Source of the DNA: Clostridia bacterium
Lineage (GTDB): Bacteria; Bacillota; Clostridia; Christensenellales; UBA1242
DNA: 5,207 bases
Direction of reading: 5' to 3'
Assembly (NCBI GenBank): GCA_016290255.1
Contig: JAEETG010000002.1
Span: 1-5,207, forward strand
Both the position numbers and the translations under genes were made by a program. Below the pieces are notes generated by a model, which ran no database searches, had not been told where the DNA came from, and worked only from the letters and a program-made list of their open reading frames with translations. Below are positions 1-5,103 of this stretch, piece after piece. The first letter of the stretch is position 1; the number at the start of each line of letters is the position of its first letter.

Positions 1-378
1 CTTTGACTTTTCTTTCTCTTTTTCGTTTTTGACATCTCTGAGTTGCCTTACAGCCACTGACAAGTCCATTGAAACATCTTCAAGCTTTTCACTACAACTT
101 CCATCAATTCCATATTTTTGAACAATCAAATCAATTTCATCAGCAGCTCCAGCACAAAATGAAGACAATTCTTTTGCTTCGTTTATGTCTTTTGTGAAAT
201 CATCAACATCCATAAAATCTTCTTCATCTTTGGTGTTTATTAAATACATTTTTTCAGCAATCTGACGAAGTTCCTCTTCTGCGTCAGGATATAACTTTCC
301 TTTTTCAATCACATTATTGATGTCTTCACCCAAAAGATATATCATTGATTTTATTTCTTTCAAACTTTTCTTTGCCAT
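1..378 (-). CDS. Small acidic helical protein of unknown function (3' end outside window)
   Basis: I do not recognise this protein. The frame is open from an ATG at 378 to the left edge, giving 126 residues with no stop, so its full length is unknown. It looks soluble and mostly helical: there is no signal peptide or membrane segment. It is rich in Asp, Glu and Lys, with an acidic patch near residues 51-60 (DEEDFMDVDD) and a Lys/Glu-rich, coiled-coil-like run near 115-126. Cysteines are at 75 and 95. The start at 378 is chosen because GGGGGA lies 7 nt upstream. An in-frame ATG at 393 is possible, but it would be only about 5 nt from the predicted transcript start and has no Shine-Dalgarno site. 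A perfect consensus promoter lies directly upstream, so the gene has its own transcription separate from the LtaS-type gene before it. The reading frame is very probably real; its function is unknown. Confidence 0.8.
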   Translation of the reverse strand, partial: MAKKSLKEIKSMIYLLGEDINNVIEKGKLYPDAEEELRQIAEKMYLINTKDEEDFMDVDDFTKDINEAKELSSFCAGAADEIDLIVQKYGIDGSCSEKLEDVSMDLSVAVRQLRDVKNEKEKEKSK

Positions 379-385
379 TTTTTTA

Positions 386-391
386 TCCCCC
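386..391 (-). promoter_or_regulatory. Shine-Dalgarno site choosing the 378 start
   Basis: The minus strand reads GGGGGA, followed by 7 nt and then ATG at 378. It is a variant of GGAGG. It favours the 378 start over the in-frame ATG at 393, which has only AT-rich sequence in front of it. Confidence 0.65.
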
Positions 392-404
392 ATTTATATA
401 ATTT

Positions 405-433
405 ATTATAGCATAAAAAGGCTTTTTTGTCAA
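405..433 (-). promoter_or_regulatory. Perfect consensus sigma-A promoter for the small acidic gene
   Basis: On the minus strand the -35 box TTGACA is at 433-428 and the -10 box TATAAT is at 410-405. They are separated by exactly 17 bp. The predicted transcript start is near 398, giving a leader of about 20 nt that contains the GGGGGA ribosome site. The -35 box sits inside the putative terminator hairpin of the preceding gene, and the terminator's T-tract forms part of the spacer. Confidence 0.85.
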
Positions 434-438
434 TAGCC
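415..438 (-). terminator. Weak intrinsic terminator after the LtaS-type gene, overlapping the next promoter
   Basis: About 12 nt past the TAG stop the minus strand has GGCT (438-435) and AGCC (423-420) as arms. An A/A mismatch and two more T-A pairs lie inside, around a GACAA loop, and TTTTT follows (419-415). The stem is short and only its outer four pairs are strong, so termination may be partial. Its position just after the stop and its U-tract support the call. It shares its bases with the next gene's promoter. Confidence 0.5.
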
Positions 439-450
439 AAAGATTTACCA

Positions 451-2478
451 CTAATAACCCAGTTCTTTCACAATTTTGATGAAATCATCTTTGGCTTTAT
501 ATAATTTTTCATGCACTTCAAACTTATACAAAATTTCATTAACTTCTTTTTCAAATTCTTCGTTTGACGTTATCTCTCTTGTTTTTGCGTCAAAAACTTT
601 GTTGTCAAAAAAGTAATATTTATCATTTAGAATGTATCTATCATCTTTCAGTGAAATAAACACTCTGTCCTCATCCAAAAATAGTGACTTTCCATAACAT
701 AAATTTGTGTTATATTTTAGGTTTAAAATGTCGCAAAGAGTTGGATAGAGGTCGTTAACTGATGTGAATTTTTCATTTATAACCCCAGATGAATATGTGC
801 TTTCGCCTTTATATTTTGCAATCATCTTTTGGTCATATATGCAAGCACCAACATTGTAGGCGCTCACATTGCAAAGCCTTACATCTTGTTTTGGAATATT
901 TCTTATCTGATAACTTAAATCGTTATAGTATGTGTTATGATCTGGGAACATATAAATTGTTGTTTTATCCAAAATATTCAAACTTTGAAGCCTATCAAAA
1001 ATCATTCCAACCATTTTGTCAAAATCCATAACAGCGGCTTTATAATATAGAAAAGCTTCTCTATCTTGTGGAATAACATATCCATTTGAAGCCATCAATT
1101 GAACCATGTCTTCAAAATGACTAGAGTTTTCACTACTTATAAGAGTTTCATAGTTCTCTTCATTGCTGCCTCGTTTTTGATATGTTCCATGTGTTACCAT
1201 TGTTGAAAAACTTGTGAAGAATTTGCCAGACGATGGAATGATTTTTTCTTTGTTGTAGTCAAAGAAGTTTGAATCTTTCATATATTTATTGAACACATCT
1301 TGAACTGACCAGCTATAGTTGTCACCCTTTTGTGCTTCATATTTCTTTATATTTTCTTCATCTTTGTTTGCGAAAATAACATTATCAAACCCAAGTTTCG
1401 CATGCGTTATGTCCCTGCTGTAATATGAAGATTTAAATGAATGCAAAAATGTGGTTTTAGTGTTTGAATCTTGCCTCTTCACAACTGATGGCAATGAAAA
1501 ATATTCATATACCTCCGAAAGTTTCACGTTGGAAATAAGTGGTTTTTCTCTTCCATATGTTCCAAAAAGCGACATTCCTTCACTCATGTTGGTTTTGTTT
1601 TCTGCGTGATAGTTCTTGAGAAGCATTCCATCTTCAAACCACATTTTGTATAGGTTTGGTGTGAAATATGGGTCTATTGCTGCCATATCCAAACTTTCTG
1701 CCAAAATAACCAAAACATTGTTCCCCTCACTAACTCCAGTCATTTCTGTTGTTTGTGGTAAATTGCCTGCCTGCAAATATGTTAGATATTCATTATATTG
1801 TTCTTCTGTTAAAGACTTATTAAAAACAAGTGACCTCATTGTGAGGAAAGCATTTGAAAGATAAAACCCGTGATATCCCATTGTGCTATATGCAAGCGTT
1901 GTTGGATATTCTGTTATCATCAAATTTCTTTTTTCCAAATAGTTTGTGCTCACACATCCAAAAACAGCAAAACCAGTAAACAAAATGCTCACAATAATTG
2001 TTCTGAACTGCATTTTTGTTGCCCTAAATGCTTTGATATGCTTTGGAAGTCCAAACAAACAATAGAGGGCCCCAGCCAAAACCACCAAAAACAATATGAT
2101 ATGGAAAAAATTGATCATTCTAAACGAAAAAGCACCCGCCGCCTCTCCTGCAAGCCAAAGTTTGTCGAAGGTGAAAACTTCACCTGTTATATTATGCAAA
2201 ATATCATTTGTTATGGAAACAAGCGTTTGAAACACCAACAAAACGCAAGCAACAACTCTTCTAAACGTTTTTGTTGGAAGCAAAAAGATTATGAAAGCAT
2301 AAATGTGAATTAGGAGCAAACTCACATAAAAATAATTTGGCAGAGAAGAGAACAAACAAAGAGAAGTGATTATTTCAAGAAGAAACGCAAAAACATAAAA
2401 AGTTAGTGCAATGCAAATATTGTCACTTAAATTTTTATATTTAACCAAATCATCTTCTTTTCTTATTTCGTTCTCCAT
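451..2478 (-). CDS. LtaS-type lipoteichoic acid synthase / phosphoglycerol transferase (membrane sulfatase fold)
   Basis: This 675-residue membrane enzyme belongs to the alkaline phosphatase/sulfatase superfamily, LtaS family. That family transfers glycerol-phosphate from phosphatidylglycerol to growing lipoteichoic acid outside the membrane and releases diacylglycerol. About five N-terminal membrane helices (near 20-42, 48-67, 73-91, 120-144, 158-176) precede an extracellular catalytic domain starting near 250. Key residues align with staphylococcal LtaS: metal ligand E261 (AESLD), nucleophile T296 (ENKTN), H346 and R355 (HSFKSSYYSRD), H430 (MVTHG), and D513-H514 (FPDHN). The active site therefore looks intact. 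Two substrate-side positions differ: Y353 where LtaS has Trp, and N515 where LtaS has Tyr. A charged helical tail follows residue 640. The ATG is 3 bp after the kinase stop with no Shine-Dalgarno site, suggesting translational coupling. The family is clear; true lipoteichoic acid rather than another phosphoglycerol acceptor is an inference. Confidence 0.9.
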   Translation of the reverse strand: MENEIRKEDDLVKYKNLSDNICIALTFYVFAFLLEIITSLCLFSSLPNYFYVSLLLIHIYAFIIFLLPTKTFRRVVACVLLVFQTLVSITNDILHNITGEVFTFDKLWLAGEAAGAFSFRMINFFHIILFLVVLAGALYCLFGLPKHIKAFRATKMQFRTIIVSILFTGFAVFGCVSTNYLEKRNLMITEYPTTLAYSTMGYHGFYLSNAFLTMRSLVFNKSLTEEQYNEYLTYLQAGNLPQTTEMTGVSEGNNVLVILAESLDMAAIDPYFTPNLYKMWFEDGMLLKNYHAENKTNMSEGMSLFGTYGREKPLISNVKLSEVYEYFSLPSVVKRQDSNTKTTFLHSFKSSYYSRDITHAKLGFDNVIFANKDEENIKKYEAQKGDNYSWSVQDVFNKYMKDSNFFDYNKEKIIPSSGKFFTSFSTMVTHGTYQKRGSNEENYETLISSENSSHFEDMVQLMASNGYVIPQDREAFLYYKAAVMDFDKMVGMIFDRLQSLNILDKTTIYMFPDHNTYYNDLSYQIRNIPKQDVRLCNVSAYNVGACIYDQKMIAKYKGESTYSSGVINEKFTSVNDLYPTLCDILNLKYNTNLCYGKSLFLDEDRVFISLKDDRYILNDKYYFFDNKVFDAKTREITSNEEFEKEVNEILYKFEVHEKLYKAKDDFIKIVKELGY

Positions 2479-2481
2479 TTT

Positions 2482-3366
2482 TTATTTACAAAAAAATTGA
2501 AATTTGCCCTTTAGCACACAAATATCAATATTGTTGTGTCCTCCATTTTCTCCATCAATATTTATTGTTCTTGCATTTTCAAAATTTATTTTAAGATTAT
2601 TAAACGTAAAGTAAGTTATATTTTTGTTTTTCTTAACCTTTTCAATTCCAAATAAGAACATCTTAATAACCGTCATAAGTGACCTAAATGTTAGTTTTTT
2701 CTTTTTTTGGTTAACAGACACAAATTCCATTTCCCCATCATTTAGATTTGTGGATTTATTAAAATTGTAACCAGCAACAGACTTCGAATTGAGAAGCAAA
2801 GTTAAAACGCTGTTTAACTTTTGCTTTTCTCCATCTTTTTCAACTTCAATTTCATAGGCCTTATGCCTGAAAATTTCTTTTATTGAATGAAAATAATATG
2901 CAAGTTTTCCAAAAATTTTCTTTTCCTCGTGCTTTGCCTGATAACTTGCAGAAGTGAAAAGCCCAATGCAACAAACATATATTCCAAGCCTTCCATTATT
3001 TTCAAAACAATCTATTGTTTTTGTTTTACCTTTGAGTATCACATCAATTGTTTTTTTAACATTTTGTGTTATCCCAAGGTTTTTAGAAAAATCATTAACT
3101 GTTCCGCTTGGGATATAGCCCAAAATTGGAATCTTTTTTAAACCACCAACCCAGTTTATCATGTTGTTAACTGTTCCATCTCCACCAGCAAAAACAATGG
3201 CATCATAATTGTTTTTTTCAAGATTAAGTTTCATTGCCTCAATCTCACCATTTCCAAAACAATCAACCGTGTCATATTTTTCCTTAAGTCTAGACACAAT
3301 ATAGTCTTTTTTCTTCTCTAATTTATTTTTCCCACTCTGGTTATTGTAATAGTATAAACATTTCAT
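2482..3366 (-). CDS. Diacylglycerol kinase family lipid kinase (DgkB/YegS type)
   Basis: This is a 294-residue soluble kinase of the diacylglycerol kinase catalytic-domain family, of normal family length. Members phosphorylate diacylglycerol or related lipids with ATP at the inner membrane face. Hallmarks are the N-terminal strand with NNQSGK (8-13), the nucleotide-binding GGDGT (61-65), the IPSGTVNDFSKNLGI segment (85-99, family PxGTxNDFAxxLGI), a DG at 210-211 in the second domain, and the catalytic DGE (271-273). The start is the ATG at 3366: its N-terminal strand begins there as in relatives, and a longer version from a TTG at 3405 would run through the promoter and terminator. The predicted transcript start falls on this ATG, so the mRNA should be leaderless. 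The LtaS-type gene follows after 3 bp. In Gram-positives DgkB recycles the diacylglycerol left by LtaS, so the likely role here is diacylglycerol to phosphatidic acid. Exact lipid specificity is inferred. Confidence 0.92.
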   Translation of the reverse strand: MKCLYYYNNQSGKNKLEKKKDYIVSRLKEKYDTVDCFGNGEIEAMKLNLEKNNYDAIVFAGGDGTVNNMINWVGGLKKIPILGYIPSGTVNDFSKNLGITQNVKKTIDVILKGKTKTIDCFENNGRLGIYVCCIGLFTSASYQAKHEEKKIFGKLAYYFHSIKEIFRHKAYEIEVEKDGEKQKLNSVLTLLLNSKSVAGYNFNKSTNLNDGEMEFVSVNQKKKKLTFRSLMTVIKMFLFGIEKVKKNKNITYFTFNNLKINFENARTINIDGENGGHNNIDICVLKGKFQFFCK

Positions 3367-3372
3367 AACTTT

Positions 3373-3401
3373 ATTATATAAAGTTAAAAAAGATTTGTCA
3401 A
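3373..3401 (-). promoter_or_regulatory. Perfect consensus sigma-A promoter for the kinase-LtaS operon (leaderless start)
   Basis: On the minus strand TTGACA (3401-3396) and TATAAT (3378-3373) are separated by 17 bp. With standard geometry +1 is at 3366, which is the A of the kinase ATG. The -35 box lies in the 3' arm of the peptidase terminator and the terminator's T-tract lies in the spacer. This should drive both the lipid kinase and the LtaS-type gene. Confidence 0.88.
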
Positions 3402-3423
3402 ACAAAAAAATGTTTTACAAACC
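3386..3423 (-). terminator. Intrinsic terminator of the S41 peptidase gene, overlapping the kinase promoter
   Basis: The hairpin begins one base after the peptidase stop codon. The 5' arm GGTTTGTAAAAC (3423-3412) pairs with the 3' arm GTTTGACAAATC (3403-3392) at 11 of 12 positions, with one G-U wobble and one A/G mismatch. The 8-nt loop is ATTTTTTT and the stem is followed directly by TTTTTT (3391-3386). The stem is AT-rich, so its strength is moderate, but the layout is classical. Confidence 0.75.
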
Positions 3424-3424
3424 T

Positions 3425-4597
3425 TTAAAAAACCAATTCTGTTTCTTCAAACTCTTCTTTTGATGTTTTATCCATTTTGTCAATTTCGTTCAAGCAATAA
3501 TCAAGTGCCTCATCTTTTCCATTTTTCAAATCTTCTATGCTTGGAACAATTTCAACATCAGGTTTTATTGCATCTTGATAATAATCAACACTCATTGGAA
3601 TAATTGATGTTCGATATGTTTTTTTATCTTCAACAGTTAAACTAGTTGACACCTTTGCTCCCAAACCATTTATTGTTTCAATGCTTTTTGCATTTGCATG
3701 AAAAGTTGCAGACTGGCTCATTGTTTCTCCAACAAGAGTGCCTCCAGCCTCTCTTACCGCATTTGCGAACAAAACAGATGCTGAAGCGGAATTGCCATTT
3801 ACCAAACAAAACGCTTTTCCTTTTTCCTCTCGTAAACCATCACACAAAGGCGTAAATAACCTTGTGTTTCCACCAGGATTATTTCGAACATCAAAAATCA
3901 CTGGTTTTCCGCTTTCAAACGCCCGTTCCACCTCAGCGTGAATTTTGCTAAGCATATTTCCTTGTTGGTCCCTAAAGCGGTTAATTTTAACATAAACATA
4001 ATCATCTTGAATGTTAATATCAAAATTTGTGCCCTCCAAAGGATATTTTTCTACAATATGAACTTTTGAAGACAGAGTCACGTTTTTAACTTCATCGCCC
4101 TCCAAAACAGAAACCTCTATCTTTTCTTGGTCGGCAACACCCAATATTTGCAGAAAGTTTGAATTATTCAACTTGTTCAATATTCTACTTTCAAGAGCTT
4201 CTTCACTTTCACTAGCGACAATTGGTTTTGCCATTTCAATAATTTCTTCAATTGGGATGTTATTTATTTCCAAAACTTTTGAGTAAAGAAGATTTTCATC
4301 ACATTCCCCATCTCGTATTTTTGTGATAAATACGCCCTCTCTGCATTTTTGCATTTTTATTGGATAGTTTTTCCCACCAATTTCAATTGATGTGTGCAAA
4401 TCACCTATTAAAGCATTTAGCCTCATAATTTCATAATACTTTTCATTGATAGTTAAGTTTTCCCAATTTTTGCTCGACTTATTAAGCTGTTTTTCAAACT
4501 GAAATGGTGTTATGTGCACAAACATTTGTGGATGAATTATGTATATTTTGCTAAACAATTCCACAACATCTTCAAAAGGCAAATATTTTTCTCTCAT
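3425..4597 (-). CDS. S41-family serine peptidase, GDxHT (Ser-His) type, without signal peptide
   Basis: This 390-residue protein has the S41 (C-terminal-processing/tricorn-like) peptidase layout. A helical N-terminal cap ends in IGDLHTSI (64-71), a PDZ-like region spans roughly 85-180, and the protease core follows with FDVRNNPGG (235-243) and NGNSASASVLFANAV (267-281). By alignment with Ctp enzymes the nucleophile is S272. The Ctp lysine expected about 25 residues later (GKG) is absent; the segment reads GETMSQSATFH. H68 of the GDLHT motif is the likely base, as in the tricorn/S41B-like branch. The start at 4597 is supported by GGGAG 6 nt upstream and a promoter just before it; an extended frame from a TTG at 4741 would read through both. 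From this start there is no signal peptide or membrane helix, so the enzyme appears cytoplasmic. It is a single-gene unit ending in a terminator. Substrate unknown; inactivity is not excluded. Confidence 0.85.
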   Translation of the reverse strand: MREKYLPFEDVVELFSKIYIIHPQMFVHITPFQFEKQLNKSSKNWENLTINEKYYEIMRLNALIGDLHTSIEIGGKNYPIKMQKCREGVFITKIRDGECDENLLYSKVLEINNIPIEEIIEMAKPIVASESEEALESRILNKLNNSNFLQILGVADQEKIEVSVLEGDEVKNVTLSSKVHIVEKYPLEGTNFDINIQDDYVYVKINRFRDQQGNMLSKIHAEVERAFESGKPVIFDVRNNPGGNTRLFTPLCDGLREEKGKAFCLVNGNSASASVLFANAVREAGGTLVGETMSQSATFHANAKSIETINGLGAKVSTSLTVEDKKTYRTSIIPMSVDYYQDAIKPDVEIVPSIEDLKNGKDEALDYCLNEIDKMDKTSKEEFEETELVF

Positions 4598-4603
4598 TTT
4601 CAT

Positions 4604-4608
4604 CTCCC
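4604..4608 (-). promoter_or_regulatory. Shine-Dalgarno site choosing the 4597 start of the S41 peptidase
   Basis: The minus strand has GGGAG ending 6 nt before the ATG at 4597. The in-frame ATG at 4603 directly abuts this site with no spacer and is a poor start. Confidence 0.75.
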
Positions 4609-4622
4609 AACAATTCGCAATA

Positions 4623-4651
4623 ATTGTATCATAAAACAGCCAATATTGCAA
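4623..4651 (-). promoter_or_regulatory. Sigma-A-type promoter of the S41 peptidase gene
   Basis: On the minus strand the -35 box TTGCAA (4651-4646, four of six matches) and the -10 box TACAAT (4628-4623, five of six) are separated by 17 bp. The predicted transcript start is near 4616, giving a leader of about 19 nt with the GGGAG site. It is weaker than the other three promoters in the window, and it diverges from the plus-strand promoter at 4699-4727. Confidence 0.7.
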
Positions 4652-4685
4652 ATAAATGATTGTTGTTAAAATTTTTACAAAAAAA

Positions 4686-4705
4686 ATGTAAAGAATACTT
4701 GACAT
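4686..4705. promoter_or_regulatory. Probable operator 1 over the -35 box of the plus-strand operon
   Basis: This is an imperfect 20-bp palindrome, ATGTAAAG-AATA-CTTGACAT, with 8 of its 10 position pairs symmetric. It matches operator 2 (4732-4751) at 17 of 20 bases and fully covers the -35 hexamer. Binding here would block RNA polymerase. The XRE protein of the same operon is the likely ligand (inference). Confidence 0.65.
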
Positions 4706-4727
4706 CTGTGTTTTTATAGCATATAAT
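4699..4727 (+). promoter_or_regulatory. Perfect consensus sigma-A promoter of the membrane protein-XRE operon
   Basis: TTGACA (4699-4704) and TATAAT (4722-4727) are separated by 17 bp. The predicted transcript start is near 4734, giving a leader of about 37 nt. Such a strong promoter flanked by two palindromes suggests that output is held down by a repressor. Confidence 0.87.
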
Positions 4728-4731
4728 AACA

Positions 4732-4751
4732 ATGTAAACAAAACTTTACAT
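4732..4751. promoter_or_regulatory. Probable operator 2 over the transcription start of the plus-strand operon
   Basis: AATGTAAA (4731-4738) and TTTACATT (4745-4752) form a perfect 8-bp inverted repeat around CAAAAC. The 20-bp core repeats operator 1 and its centre is 46 bp downstream. It covers the predicted +1 near 4734, so most of the left arm's first bases would not be in the mRNA; this favours a DNA operator over an RNA hairpin. Confidence 0.7.
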
Positions 4752-4755
4752 TAAA

Positions 4756-4760
4756 AGGAG
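4756..4760 (+). promoter_or_regulatory. Shine-Dalgarno site of the small membrane protein gene
   Basis: AGGAG within AAAAGGAGAA ends 10 nt before the ATG at 4771. The spacing is slightly long. The following XRE gene has a GGAG at 5089-5092 with the same 10-nt spacing. Confidence 0.75.
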
Positions 4761-4770
4761 AATAATAATT

Positions 4771-5103
4771 ATGAAAAAAGAAGAAATTTTGGAAAAGGCA
4801 AAGAAAAAATACCCTGTTGGAGAAATGGAAGCAAAAAAAATAGGTAAGTCTGGCTTTATTTCCACACTTGTTGTTGGAATACTCGCTGTTGCTTTTATGA
4901 TTACGTTTGGCGCTCTTGGAAACTTCACCGCCCTATATATTATTGGATTTTTGTGTTTTTCTTGGGCAGCAATCTTTTATTTCTTGCAATTTTTTCTCGC
5001 AAAAAGACCTTATGGCGTTTTGATTGGTGCAATTCTTGAAAGCATTGGTGCTGCTGTTATGTTCACATTTTTCATTTTATATCAAATTGGAGTTTTGGGA
5101 TAA
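4771..5103 (+). CDS. Small three-helix membrane protein, probably DUF6442-like
   Basis: This is a 110-residue membrane protein. A charged N-terminus with MKKEEILEKAKKKYPVGEME (1-20) is followed by three predicted membrane helices near 30-48, 53-76 and 83-107. There is no cleavable signal peptide and no obvious catalytic residue. The KEEILEKAKK opening, the three-helix layout and the adjoining short XRE gene resemble the DUF6442 family of Bacillota; that assignment is from memory of the family and is moderate. The start is the ATG at 4771, with AGGAG upstream and a perfect promoter. Its TAA overlaps the ATG of the XRE gene (TAATG), so the two are translated together. The biochemical function is unknown; the context suggests a repressor-controlled membrane component, possibly one that signals to or is controlled by the partner regulator. 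Confidence 0.85.
   Translation: MKKEEILEKAKKKYPVGEMEAKKIGKSGFISTLVVGILAVAFMITFGALGNFTALYIIGFLCFSWAAIFYFLQFFLAKRPYGVLIGAILESIGAAVMFTFFILYQIGVLG

Noticed and set aside
789..2313. Plus-strand reading frames of 80-147 codons across the LtaS-type gene
   Set aside because: They lie opposite a well-conserved enzyme, are Cys/His/Ser/Lys-rich without domain sense, and have no ribosome site or promoter. They are antisense shadows.
3367..3405. Longer start of the lipid kinase at a TTG (3405), adding 13 residues
   Set aside because: TTG start with no Shine-Dalgarno site. The added codons are the promoter and terminator sequence, and the family's N-terminal strand begins at the ATG at 3366.
2887..3941. 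Plus-strand reading frames opposite the lipid kinase and the S41 peptidase
   Set aside because: Antisense shadows of genes with clear family motifs; no initiation signals seen.
4674..4692. A third inverted repeat, TTTACA-N7-TGTAAA, next to operator 1
   Set aside because: The half-sites are in the opposite orientation to the two operators and the spacer is an A-run; it shares its right half with operator 1. Probably chance in AT-rich DNA, though an extra half-site cannot be excluded.
4731..4752. RNA hairpin or riboswitch-like leader in the membrane protein mRNA
   Set aside because: The predicted transcript start falls within the left arm, so the full stem would not be in the RNA, and the near-identical copy over the -35 box points to a DNA operator.
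4598..4770. Shared control of the S41 peptidase by the XRE operators
   Set aside because: The operators lie 70 bp or more upstream of the peptidase transcript start and do not overlap its promoter; no direct sign of shared regulation.
4746..4928. Minus-strand 60-codon frame opposite the small membrane protein
   Set aside because: It overlaps the supported plus-strand gene and its leader; no ribosome site or promoter, and its composition is the complement of a membrane segment.
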